Under the pieces are notes generated by a model that saw nothing but the letters and a program-made list of their open reading frames with translations, did not search any database and had not been told where the DNA came from. From VBAS01 sp964581455 (GTDB lineage Bacteria; Bacteroidota; Bacteroidia; Chitinophagales; Chitinophagaceae): a stretch of DNA of 64,000 bases. This document shows, in pieces, positions 1 through 8,277 of the stretch. The translations under genes and the position numbers were made by a program. Each line of letters opens with the position of its first letter. Position 1 is the stretch's first letter. Location: the NCBI GenBank assembly GCA_964581455.1, contig CAZOOT010000002.1, forward strand, positions 16,178 through 80,177, in the 5' to 3' direction.

Positions 1-524
1 ATGATGCATCAAAAGTTTCACCGGGATCTGACGGTTTACTTTTTTTACCGTATTTGCTGGGAGAAAGAGCCCCGATCTGGAATGCAAATGCAAGAGGCGT
101 TTATTTTGGATTGAACATTAATCATGAACAAAAACATTTTGTCAGGGCAACCATAGAAGGAATTTTATATGAAATGTACAGTATCGGAAAAACACTGGAA
201 GAACATCGCAGCATAAAAAGCTTGTCTGTCAACGGAAGTTTCGCCACCATTCCGTTTTGCTCTCAATTGATCGCAGATATTTTTAATAAGCCTGTTACTG
301 TTGTAAAAAATCTGAACAGCATCGGCTTGGGTTCCTTTTTAATCAGTGCCACCGATATGGGCATCTATAAAAACCTTGATGAAGCTGCCAGGAGTGTAGA
401 ACCGGAAAATACATTTACACCCAATAAACAGCATCATGCAGTCTATAAAAAGTATGCAGCCATATTTGAAAAATTAAGCACCAAACTATATGATGAATTT
501 GAATTGATATCAAACCTTCAGTAA
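1..524 (+). CDS. FGGY-family carbohydrate kinase, C-terminal part (gluconokinase-like)
   Basis: This is the 3' end of a gene that begins before the window; the open frame enters at base 3 and runs to the TAA at 522-524. The visible part reads GSDGLLFLPYLLGERAPIWN near its start, which is the conserved C-terminal-domain motif of FGGY sugar kinases, most like gluconate or other sugar-acid kinases. Members phosphorylate a free sugar or aldonate with ATP in the cytoplasm. The TTG at base 54 is an internal codon, not a start. No signal peptide can be judged. It lies 34 bases upstream of the exported aldolase/dehydratase genes on the same strand, which suggests it phosphorylates an acid or sugar that is taken up from that pathway. 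The exact substrate cannot be told from this fragment. Confidence 0.8.
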   Translation, partial: DASKVSPGSDGLLFLPYLLGERAPIWNANARGVYFGLNINHEQKHFVRATIEGILYEMYSIGKTLEEHRSIKSLSVNGSFATIPFCSQLIADIFNKPVTVVKNLNSIGLGSFLISATDMGIYKNLDEAARSVEPENTFTPNKQHHAVYKKYAAIFEKLSTKLYDEFELISNLQ

Positions 525-558
525 TAAATAAATTTCTATTAAAATAAAACACACAAGT

Positions 559-1485
559 ATGAATAAAAAAATCCTGCAAACACTATTCTTGTTTTTATCA
601 TTGCTATCCGTAAGGGCACAACATGTCACATTAACAAGCGACCAGATCAAAGCATTGACCCCGGACTGGACGGGAGAACGTTTTACAGACGGCAGACCAA
701 AAGTTTCAGAAAAATTATTAGAAAGACTTAAAGCAGTAAGATTAGAAGAAGCCTGGGGTGTCTTGCGTAACAAAGGTTTTCATAATCAATTTGAAGGAGA
801 CTGGATGGTAGAACATCCGGACGAAGTGATGACCGGAAGAGTTGTAACGGCACAATACCTTCCGTTAAGGCCCGATGTAGATAAGGTCATAAAAGAAAAA
901 GGAAAATCAGAAGGCCGGATCGGCGCAACCAACTCCTGGCCTATTGATGTATTAAAGAATGGTGATGTGTACGTAGCGGACAGCTATGGAAAAATAGTGG
1001 ATGGTACACTGATCGGTGATAATCTTGGAAATTCTATTTATACAAAATCACAGCGGGGAGTAATTTTTTATGGCTCTGTCAGAGATATTGAAGGCCTGGA
1101 TGAGATCAAGGGGTTTAATGCCTGGATAAAAGGATATGATCCTTCTTATATCCAGCAGATGATGCTGGGCGGAATTAATGTACCCATTCGAATAGGCAGG
1201 GCAACAGTATTACCCGGTGATGCTGTACTGGCAAAAAAAGGCGGCGTAGTTTTTATTCCTGCATACTTGCTCGATACAGTTGTACTGAATGCAGAATTCA
1301 TTGCATTGAGAGATGCTTTTGGTCACCAGCGTTTACGTGAACAAAAATATACCCCCGGACAGATAGATACCCAGTGGACAGAAGAGATCAAAAAAGATTT
1401 TCTGAAATGGCTGGATGATAATCCAGGTAAACTTCCCATGACAAGGCAGGAGCTGGATAAATTCATGAGAGAAAGAAACTGGTAA
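559..1485 (+). CDS. Exported RraA-family (HMG/CHA aldolase-like) protein, copy 1
   Basis: A 308-residue protein with a Sec-type leader (about residues 1-20, cleavage near SVRA-Q). The rest matches the RraA fold, shared by the RNase E regulator RraA and the divalent-metal 4-hydroxy-4-methyl-2-oxoglutarate / 4-carboxy-4-hydroxy-2-oxoadipate aldolases. The family pocket is visible as GDNLGN (153-158) and the Arg-Asp pair R175-D176 (YGSVRD), which in the aldolases bind pyruvate and the metal. Family members with these residues cleave or decarboxylate 2-oxo acids. A lactone or decarboxylase role cannot be excluded. It is followed 64 bases later by a Tat-exported enolase-superfamily protein, an arrangement repeated at 4263-6538. 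The leader makes an RNase E-inhibitor role very unlikely. The second copy has DG in place of the YG before the RD pair. Confidence 0.8.
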   Translation: MNKKILQTLFLFLSLLSVRAQHVTLTSDQIKALTPDWTGERFTDGRPKVSEKLLERLKAVRLEEAWGVLRNKGFHNQFEGDWMVEHPDEVMTGRVVTAQYLPLRPDVDKVIKEKGKSEGRIGATNSWPIDVLKNGDVYVADSYGKIVDGTLIGDNLGNSIYTKSQRGVIFYGSVRDIEGLDEIKGFNAWIKGYDPSYIQQMMLGGINVPIRIGRATVLPGDAVLAKKGGVVFIPAYLLDTVVLNAEFIALRDAFGHQRLREQKYTPGQIDTQWTEEIKKDFLKWLDDNPGKLPMTRQELDKFMRERNW

Positions 1486-1549
1486 AATAAAAAATGAAAA
1501 ATTTCAAAAAGCAAATCACAAATTTATTTACACAAAAAAATATACAACT

Positions 1550-3046
1550 ATGACACCATCACAGAAATATTTAAAAAAACTTGGTCTGAAAGACCAGGAT
1601 AATACTGAGGTAAAAGATTCAGATAATGCCGGCGATCAGGAAAACAGCCGTCGCTCATTTTTTAAAAAATCTGCCATGGGTGGAATTGCATTAGGCGGTG
1701 CATTCATGTTTTCTCCTATTGAAGATTTAGTTGCACAAAGCACTCAAAAAGTTAGTCGCTATGGCGCACCTTCTGATTTGAAAATAACAGATATGCGATA
1801 CTGCCTCACAGCCGTGATGGGTGGTACTGCCATTATTCGTATTGATACCAACCAGGGCATATATGGATTGGGAGAAGTAAGAGATGGTGCTGATGTACGA
1901 TATGCTTTGATGCTGAAAAGCCGTTTGCTTGGAAAGAATCCATGCAATGTTGAACAACTGTTTAAGACTATAAAGCAATTTGGTGGCCAGGCAAGACAAG
2001 CCGGTGGCGTATGTGCAGTAGAAATGGCGCTTTGGGATATTTGTGGTAAAGCTTATAATGTTCCCTGCTGGCAATTATTGGGAGGCAGGTATCGTGACAG
2101 CATTAGAATTTATGCTGATACACCGGAAGCATCATCTCCTGAAGAACAAAAAAGATTGATCAAGTATCGCATGGAAGAACAGGGTTATACCTGGTTAAAG
2201 ATGGATGTATCCATTGCAAAATTAAAAGGCATACCAGATACCATGGTTAATAATAAGTTCTGGGAGAATGCACAAGGTAACCTGGCGCAATGGGGTGACC
2301 AAAGTAATCCGATGTCATATGGTAATACATTGCATCCATTTACACAAATACAGATTACCGATAAAGGATTAGAGATATTACAGAAACTGGTAGAGAATGT
2401 ACGGGGAATGGTAGGTTACGAAGTTCCCCTTTCCACAGATCACTATGGTCATTTTGATTATAACAATGGTATTCGTTTGGGAAGAGCTCTTGAAAAATAC
2501 CGGCTTGCCTGGTTAGAAGATATTGTCTCCTGGGAATATACTGATCAATACAAAAAAATGTCAGATGCTTTGGAAACACCCGTGTTAACCGGCGAAGATA
2601 TTTACCTACTTAAAAATTTTAAACCACTATTAGATGCCCGTGCAGTAGATATAGTTCATCCTGACCTGGCTTCTTCCGGCGGTCTATTAGAAACAAAAAG
2701 AATTGGCGACTATGCAGAAGAATGTGGTATCGCAATGGCAATGCACCAGGCCGGTACACCGGTTTCCTTTATGGCAAACGTACATTGTGCGGCGGCTACA
2801 CAAAACTTTTTATCACTGGAACATCATTCAGTAGATCTTCCCTGGTGGGATAACCTGGTAAAAACAACTGACGGAAGAAAATTAATTACAAAGGGTTTTG
2901 CAAATCTTCCATTGACTGCACCGGGGCTGGGAATAGAATTGAATGAAGAAGTTTTGAAACAACATCTTCATGCTTCAGACAAGAGTTATTTTGAACCCAC
3001 CACACAGTGGAATGAAAAACGTTCACATGACAGAATTTTCAGTTAA
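1550..3046 (+). CDS. Tat-exported enolase-superfamily (mandelate racemase/MLE-like) protein, copy 1
   Basis: A 498-residue protein with a hydrophilic 32-residue N-terminus followed by a twin-arginine leader (SRRSFFKKS, residues 33-41, then a hydrophobic stretch). The mature part has the enolase N-terminal cap and barrel of the mandelate racemase/galactonate dehydratase group. Visible marks are ALWDICGKAYNVP (about 160-172), a Lys at 217 in WLKMD, metal ligands in TDHYGH, WLEDI and TGEDIY, and a C-terminal barrel His in AMHQAG. Sugar-acid dehydratases of this group make 2-keto-3-deoxy acids. The motif around the first metal ligand is D-H-Y-G-H rather than the D-x-H-G-R of galactonate and mannonate dehydratases (compare the copy at 5249-6538), so the base may be displaced and the substrate may differ. 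It sits between an RraA-like aldolase and a BASS transporter. Confidence 0.82.
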   Translation: MTPSQKYLKKLGLKDQDNTEVKDSDNAGDQENSRRSFFKKSAMGGIALGGAFMFSPIEDLVAQSTQKVSRYGAPSDLKITDMRYCLTAVMGGTAIIRIDTNQGIYGLGEVRDGADVRYALMLKSRLLGKNPCNVEQLFKTIKQFGGQARQAGGVCAVEMALWDICGKAYNVPCWQLLGGRYRDSIRIYADTPEASSPEEQKRLIKYRMEEQGYTWLKMDVSIAKLKGIPDTMVNNKFWENAQGNLAQWGDQSNPMSYGNTLHPFTQIQITDKGLEILQKLVENVRGMVGYEVPLSTDHYGHFDYNNGIRLGRALEKYRLAWLEDIVSWEYTDQYKKMSDALETPVLTGEDIYLLKNFKPLLDARAVDIVHPDLASSGGLLETKRIGDYAEECGIAMAMHQAGTPVSFMANVHCAAATQNFLSLEHHSVDLPWWDNLVKTTDGRKLITKGFANLPLTAPGLGIELNEEVLKQHLHASDKSYFEPTTQWNEKRSHDRIFS

Positions 3047-3122
3047 TAAAAAAACAGGAAGATCAGTAATTGGTCATCCGGACTTATTGTAATTTTTAAT
3101 CAAGTTAAAATCAAATAAAAAC

Positions 3123-4232
3123 ATGTTTCCAAAGAATCGTTCTTCATTGTTTTACAGCTTTGCATTCGTAAGCATACTGGTCTCTTTATTTTTTTGGTTA
3201 ACAGGAAAAAACAGTTTGTCCGGCTGGCCACTGGCTTTATTTTTTGTGTGTCTTGCCATTGCATTCAGGGGAAATAAATTGCTGCAGGGGCTTTCATTTA
3301 CTGTCATCATTTTTGCAGCTGTATCGCTGGCTTTATTTTATCCGCAATATTTTTTACAATGGGGTGGTTATAAATTAAGCGGGTTGATAACGCCTTTGAT
3401 CCAGCTGATCATGTTTGGCATGGGTACCTCCATGAGTATAAAAGATTTTGCAGGAGTAGTGAAAACACCCAAAGGTGTATTCATAGGAATTATCAGCCAG
3501 TTCACCATAATGCCCATATTGGGATTTACATTGGCTACAGTTTCAAATTTCCCTCCGGAAATAGCAGCAGGAATCGTGTTGATCGGATGTTCACCAAGTG
3601 GCCTTGCTTCAAACGTCATGTCTTACCTGGCAAAAGCAAACCTGGCTTTATCTATAACAATAACAGCAATCACAACATTGCTGGCCCCTTTTGTTACCCC
3701 GGTACTAATGAAATTTCTGGCCGGAGCATTTATTGAAATTGATGTGCTGAAAATGATGTGGGATATTATTAAAATGGTGATCATACCCATTGGAGGCGGA
3801 TTATTATTCAATAAATTGTTAAGTGGAAAATCAAAATGGCTGGATGATGCGATGCCGGTTGTTTCTATGTTTGGAATTGCATTGATCCTTACAATCATAA
3901 CAGCAGCAGGCCGGGATAGTTTAATAAAAATAGGAGGGCTATTGATCTTGCTGGGAATAATACATAATACCAGTGGTTATTTTCTTGGATTCTGGTTTGC
4001 AAAACTTTTTAAAATGGAAGAAAGAGATTGCCGGACAATTGCACTTGAAGTAGGCATGCAAAATGCAGGACTTGCTTCAGGTATTGCAAAAGAGATGGGC
4101 AAGATTGCAACAATAGGATTAGCACCAGCCATCTTTGGACCGGTAATGAATATTACTGGATCAGCCCTGGCAAGCTGGTGGCACAATAAGCCTCCGAAGG
4201 AAAAAACAATAATTAACAATAAGGCTGATTAA
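3123..4232 (+). CDS. BASS-family (bile acid:Na+ symporter-like) transporter
   Basis: A 369-residue integral membrane protein with roughly ten or more hydrophobic segments. The conserved core of the bile acid:sodium symporter family is clear: FGMGTSMSIKDF (around 97-108), GIVLIGCSPSGLASNVMSYL (about 150-170), and near the C-terminus ALEVGMQNAGLASGIA. Bacterial and plastid members import organic acids with sodium, including pyruvate and ketopantoate as well as bile acids. The gene lies between the two RraA/enolase pairs on the same strand, so a role in taking up an acid made by those exported enzymes is a reasonable inference. The substrate itself cannot be read from the sequence. Confidence 0.85.
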   Translation: MFPKNRSSLFYSFAFVSILVSLFFWLTGKNSLSGWPLALFFVCLAIAFRGNKLLQGLSFTVIIFAAVSLALFYPQYFLQWGGYKLSGLITPLIQLIMFGMGTSMSIKDFAGVVKTPKGVFIGIISQFTIMPILGFTLATVSNFPPEIAAGIVLIGCSPSGLASNVMSYLAKANLALSITITAITTLLAPFVTPVLMKFLAGAFIEIDVLKMMWDIIKMVIIPIGGGLLFNKLLSGKSKWLDDAMPVVSMFGIALILTIITAAGRDSLIKIGGLLILLGIIHNTSGYFLGFWFAKLFKMEERDCRTIALEVGMQNAGLASGIAKEMGKIATIGLAPAIFGPVMNITGSALASWWHNKPPKEKTIINNKAD

Positions 4233-4262
4233 GAAATTAATTAACGATTAAAAATTACGATC

Positions 4263-5207
4263 ATGAAAAAGATAAAGTTTGTTTTTGCGGGAATGATTTT
4301 TTTATTCTGTTTCCTTCAGGCGAAAAGTCAGGGAGTACAGATTTCAAAAGACCAATTGATAGCGTTAACACCAGAATGGAAAGGTGAAAGATTTGCTGAT
4401 GGAAGACCAAAAGTGTCTGATAATATTTTGAAGCGAATGAAATCTGTAAGTGTGGAAGAAGCATGGGCTGTTATGAAAAATGCTGGTTATGGTTACCAGG
4501 TTGCAGAAAACTGGCAGGTAATAAATCCTGATAGTGTGCTGGTAGGAAGAGCAGTCACTGCTACATTTATGCCGGCAAGACCTGATGTATGGGGTGCTAT
4601 CGATTCTTTTGGAAAAAAAGCCGGAAAGAGAGGACAAAATACCTGGGCTGTAGATCTGTTGATAAAAGGTGATGTATATGTTGCTGATCAGTTTGGTGCT
4701 CACAAAAACGGTCCGACCATCGGCGACAATGTTGGAAATGCTATTTATGCTAAAACAGGAAATGGTATTGTATATGACGGAGCATTAAGAGATGTAGAGG
4801 GATTAAAGGAGATTGGTGGCTTTACTTCTTTTTATACCAGTTATGATCCATCCTATCACAATCCACCGGGAGATTTGAATACGATGATCGTTGGCATTAA
4901 TCAACCAACCCGTATCCGTAAAGTAACTGTCATGCCGGGAGATATAGTGTTAGGTAAGTTGGGAGTTGTAGTTTTTATACCTCCGCACCTGGCAGAAAAA
5001 GTTGTAACTACTTCAGAGATTGTCAGCCTTAGAGATATGTTTGGGCATCAGCGGCTGAAGGAAGGCAAGTATACTGCCGGCCAGATTGATACCCGCTGGA
5101 CAGAGGAAATTGAAAAAGATTTTTCGAAATGGCTCAACGATCATATTGATAAACTTCCGGTTCCGAAAGAACAGATCCAGGAGTTTTTGAAAGGACGTAC
5201 CTGGTAA
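4263..5207 (+). CDS. Exported RraA-family (HMG/CHA aldolase-like) protein, copy 2
   Basis: A 314-residue paralogue of the protein at 559-1485; well over half the residues look identical by eye. It has a Sec leader (about 1-23, ending AKSQ). The metal/pyruvate pocket is fuller than in copy 1: GDNVGN (154-159) followed by DGALRD (172-177), which matches the DGxxRD pattern of class II pyruvate aldolases of this fold. It contains a short extra loop (about NPPGDLNT) that copy 1 lacks. It starts 30 bases after the BASS transporter and is followed 41 bases later by the second exported enolase-superfamily gene. The likely role is retro-aldol cleavage of a 2-oxo acid outside the cytoplasm; decarboxylase or lactone-related chemistry is the alternative. 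Confidence 0.82.
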   Translation: MKKIKFVFAGMIFLFCFLQAKSQGVQISKDQLIALTPEWKGERFADGRPKVSDNILKRMKSVSVEEAWAVMKNAGYGYQVAENWQVINPDSVLVGRAVTATFMPARPDVWGAIDSFGKKAGKRGQNTWAVDLLIKGDVYVADQFGAHKNGPTIGDNVGNAIYAKTGNGIVYDGALRDVEGLKEIGGFTSFYTSYDPSYHNPPGDLNTMIVGINQPTRIRKVTVMPGDIVLGKLGVVVFIPPHLAEKVVTTSEIVSLRDMFGHQRLKEGKYTAGQIDTRWTEEIEKDFSKWLNDHIDKLPVPKEQIQEFLKGRTW

Positions 5208-5248
5208 GAAAAGTAAAAATTTAAAACTCAAAAGATAAAACTAATAAT

Positions 5249-6538
5249 ATGTCAAATACATCAAGAAGATCTTTTATCAATAAAGCAGCCATTGCTGCTG
5301 CTATTGCTGCTGCTATCACACCTTTTGCATCTTTATCAGGTTTCGGACAGGGATATGAAAAAGCAATTGAAAAAAATCCAAGGCTCTCGGCACCATCCGA
5401 TCTGAAAATTACAGATGTAAAATGTGGTTATATAAGAGGAAGTTTATTTGTAAAAATATTTACCAACCAGGATATCTGGGGATGTGGTGAAGGGGTTGAT
5501 GCTGTACCCGGAACTTATCATTTAGTAAAGAATTTTGGAAACAGGATCAAAGGAAAAAATCCATTGAATGTGCATCGCCTTTTTGAAGACATTCGCCGCT
5601 CAGGATTTTTCCAGGGCGCACAATCAGGAATGTACATTGCTGTTTTATCAGCAATTGAAACTGCATTATGGGATATAGCAGGTAAGGCTTTGAATTTACC
5701 CGTGTATCAATTACTCGGCGGAAAGTTCAGGGATAAAATAAGAGTGTATTGTGATACGGCTTTGTACCAAAGAAATTTACCAACACCAAAAGATTTTGCT
5801 GATGCTGCATTGAAATCAAAAAGCATGGGTTTTAATGCAGTGAAATTTGATTTGGATCAGGCAAATGATCCGAATAAATATGATGTCTATAACTGGACTG
5901 CCAGTCCAATGGAATTGCAACGCATGTACGACCAGATAGCTGCTGCCCGTGCAGCAGTGGGTCCAAACATCGATATATGTGTGGATATGCACGGAAGGTA
6001 TGATGCTGTAACGGCTCAGGCTGTTGCAAAATTGATGGAACCGCTGAAACTTATGTGGCTGGAAGAACCCATTCCTGCAGAAAATGTAGAAGCGTATAAA
6101 CTTATTACCGAATCTACCACCACACCGATTTGTGCCGGAGAGAATCATTACCTGGCTCATGGCTTCAGAAGAATGCTGGAGATAGGTGCAGTAGATATTG
6201 TAATGCCTGATTTGCAAAAAGCAGGTGGCCTAGGTGAAGGACAGCGTATTGCCAATCTTGCCAATTTATATTATACACCGTTTGCCCCGCATATGGTTGC
6301 ATCATTCCTTGGCGCCATGGCAGCAGCACATGTATGTGCTTCGGTTCCTAATTTTTTAATTTTGGAATGGCAATCCTATTTTCATACTGATCCCATGTAC
6401 AAAGAAATAGTAAAGTATGATGGTGAATGGGTAAAAGATAGTTTTATCACACTTTCTGAAAAACCGGGAATCGGAGTAGAGATTAATGAAGAAGGGATGA
6501 AGAAATATGCTATACCGGGTGTTCCGTTCTTTGAATAA
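5249..6538 (+). CDS. Tat-exported enolase-superfamily sugar-acid dehydratase, copy 2 (galactonate dehydratase-like)
   Basis: A 429-residue protein with a short twin-arginine leader at the very start (SRRSFINKAA, residues 5-14, then an alanine-rich hydrophobic run). The mature protein carries the full set of galactonate/mannonate-dehydratase-type marks: AVKFDLDQ, DICVDMHGRYD with the D-x-H metal-ligand/base pair, WLEEPIPAEN, ICAGENHYL, and the second catalytic His in FAPHMVAS. Enzymes with this set dehydrate aldonates to 2-keto-3-deoxy acids. It follows the second RraA-type aldolase and precedes an exported Gfo/Idh oxidoreductase by 25 bases, which supports a joint sugar-acid pathway. Which aldonate is used cannot be told; the family also contains racemases. 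Confidence 0.85.
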   Translation: MSNTSRRSFINKAAIAAAIAAAITPFASLSGFGQGYEKAIEKNPRLSAPSDLKITDVKCGYIRGSLFVKIFTNQDIWGCGEGVDAVPGTYHLVKNFGNRIKGKNPLNVHRLFEDIRRSGFFQGAQSGMYIAVLSAIETALWDIAGKALNLPVYQLLGGKFRDKIRVYCDTALYQRNLPTPKDFADAALKSKSMGFNAVKFDLDQANDPNKYDVYNWTASPMELQRMYDQIAAARAAVGPNIDICVDMHGRYDAVTAQAVAKLMEPLKLMWLEEPIPAENVEAYKLITESTTTPICAGENHYLAHGFRRMLEIGAVDIVMPDLQKAGGLGEGQRIANLANLYYTPFAPHMVASFLGAMAAAHVCASVPNFLILEWQSYFHTDPMYKEIVKYDGEWVKDSFITLSEKPGIGVEINEEGMKKYAIPGVPFFE

Positions 6539-6563
6539 TTTTTTCAACAATTAAAAATATTTT

Positions 6564-7688
6564 ATGATGAATTCACGCCGTAATTTTTTACAAAAACTCA
6601 CAGGTTCATTAATTGCTTTACCCCTGATATCAAAACAGGAATATCTGGATAGTTTTGAAAACTTAAACAAATCAACTTATCAGGGACCCGTATTGCGGGT
6701 TGCTATCATGGGACTTGGTAGTTACGGAACCCGGGTGGCTGATGCAATGAAGGATTCTGTAAAAGCAAAATTGGTGGGTGTGATAAGCGGCACGCCATCA
6801 AAAATTCCTGTATGGCAAGCCAAGTATAATATTCCGGAGAAGAACTGCTACAATTATGAAAACTTCGATCAGATGAAAGACAACCCTGATATTGATGCTG
6901 TCTATATCATTACTCCAAATTCTTTACACAAGGATCAGTCAATAAGAGCAGCTAAAGCAGGCAAACATGTGATATGTGAGAAGCCGATGGCACTTAATGC
7001 AAAAGAGGGTGAAGAAATGATTGCTGCCTGTAAAAAAGCAAACGTGAAATTGCTGGTAGGATACCGCATGCATTTTGAACCAAAGACTTTAGAAATTATC
7101 CGCATGAGAAAAGACGGAGAATTGGGCAAGATCATGTTCTTCCAGGGATTATCAGGTTTCCGTATTGGTGATCCCACACAATGGCGATTAAATAAAACAC
7201 TTTCAGGCGGAGGTGCTATGATGGACATAGGGATCTATTCTGTAAATGGTGCCAGGTATATGGTGGGAGAAGAACCCGTTTGGGTAAAAGCCCAGGAAAC
7301 TAAAACAGATAAAATAAAATTTAAAGAAGGGGTAGATGAAACAATACAATTCCAATTAGGCTTTCCCAGTGGTGCAATTGCAAGTTGCTTGTCTACTTAT
7401 GCAATGAATGGTTTAGATAAGTTTTACCTGAATGCTGAAAAAGGTTTTGCAGAAATGCAACCTTCAACCGGATATGGCCCGATCAAAGCAAGAACAAATA
7501 AAGGTGAACTGACACATGAACACAAAACTCATCAAACTGTGCAGATGGATGAAATGGCTGCCATAATACTCGAAGGCAAACAACCTATAGTGCCTGTTGA
7601 TGGTGAAGAAGGATTGAAGGATATGAAAATTATAGATGCTATTTATGCTGCGGTAAAATCCGGTAAAAAAATAAATTTGAATTTATAG
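6564..7688 (+). CDS. Tat-exported Gfo/Idh/MocA-family oxidoreductase
   Basis: A 374-residue protein with a twin-arginine leader (SRRNFLQKLTG, residues 4-14). The NAD(P)-binding fold begins at AIMGLGSYGTRV (about 48-59), and the conserved lysine lies in CEKPMALNAKEG (about 138-149). The C-terminal alpha/beta domain carries GGGAMMDIGIYSVN, a typical substrate-side motif. Exported members such as glucose-fructose oxidoreductase hold their cofactor tightly and oxidise an aldose to its lactone while reducing a ketose. It lies 25 bases downstream of the exported dehydratase, so it could supply the aldonate or aldonolactone. It closely resembles the oppositely oriented gene at 9146-10288 (shared GDPTQWRL.KTLSGGG). 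The sugar is unknown. Confidence 0.85.
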   Translation: MMNSRRNFLQKLTGSLIALPLISKQEYLDSFENLNKSTYQGPVLRVAIMGLGSYGTRVADAMKDSVKAKLVGVISGTPSKIPVWQAKYNIPEKNCYNYENFDQMKDNPDIDAVYIITPNSLHKDQSIRAAKAGKHVICEKPMALNAKEGEEMIAACKKANVKLLVGYRMHFEPKTLEIIRMRKDGELGKIMFFQGLSGFRIGDPTQWRLNKTLSGGGAMMDIGIYSVNGARYMVGEEPVWVKAQETKTDKIKFKEGVDETIQFQLGFPSGAIASCLSTYAMNGLDKFYLNAEKGFAEMQPSTGYGPIKARTNKGELTHEHKTHQTVQMDEMAAIILEGKQPIVPVDGEEGLKDMKIIDAIYAAVKSGKKINLNL

Positions 7689-7716
7689 AGGAGAAAAATG
7701 TTTATATAAAAAAATT

Positions 7717-8277
7717 ATGGCAACAGTAAAAAAAATACTCATCATCACGGGAGATGCAGGTGAAAGTTTTGAAGTTCTGTATGCATCACATCGCTTAAGA
7801 GAAGCGGGTTATATTCCTGTGATAGCTGCACCAGCAGTTAAAAGAATGAACCTGGTGATGCATGATTTTGAACCGGGATGGGACACTTATGTAGAAAGAA
7901 AGGGATATCTGGTTGAATCAGATATTTCATTTGATGATGTGCATGCGGCAGATTACACAGCCGTATTGATACCCGGTGGCCGTGCGCCGGAATATTTACG
8001 CAATGATGAAAGAGTAATTAAAATTGTGCAGGAGTTTTCAGGTAGCGGTAAATATATTTTTGCTATATGCCATGGTTCACAGATTTTGGTGACTGCAGGA
8101 TTGGTGAAAAACAAAAAAATTGCCTGTTACGAGCATGTAAAATCAGAGGTAGAAGCTTGCGGTGGTATATATATTACTCCTGACGAAGCAGTTCAGGATG
8201 GAAAAATTGTTACAGGAAAAACCTGGCAATCACACCCGGAATTTTACAAATTAGTTTTTAGCTGCCTGGAGGCTTAA
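7717..8277 (+). CDS. DJ-1/PfpI-family protein
   Basis: A 186-residue cytoplasmic-looking protein without a leader. The DJ-1/PfpI fold is clear: an early strand KKILIITGDAGESFE with a candidate Glu, VLIPGGRAPEYL (about 83-95), and the nucleophile elbow FAICHGSQ with Cys118 and the adjacent His119. PfpI-type proteins include proteases, glyoxalase III/deglycase-like enzymes and hydratases that act on reactive carbonyls. It ends immediately before the next start codon (TAAATG), so it is translationally coupled to the hydrolase. With aldolase and dehydratase genes upstream that would release aldehydes, a carbonyl-detoxifying role is a fair inference but unproven. Confidence 0.85.
   Translation: MATVKKILIITGDAGESFEVLYASHRLREAGYIPVIAAPAVKRMNLVMHDFEPGWDTYVERKGYLVESDISFDDVHAADYTAVLIPGGRAPEYLRNDERVIKIVQEFSGSGKYIFAICHGSQILVTAGLVKNKKIACYEHVKSEVEACGGIYITPDEAVQDGKIVTGKTWQSHPEFYKLVFSCLEA

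Noticed and set aside
559..1485. Role of the RraA-like proteins as RNase E inhibitors or menaquinone enzymes
   Set aside because: Both carry export leaders and lie in a sugar-acid cluster, which does not fit a cytoplasmic RNA-decay or quinone role.
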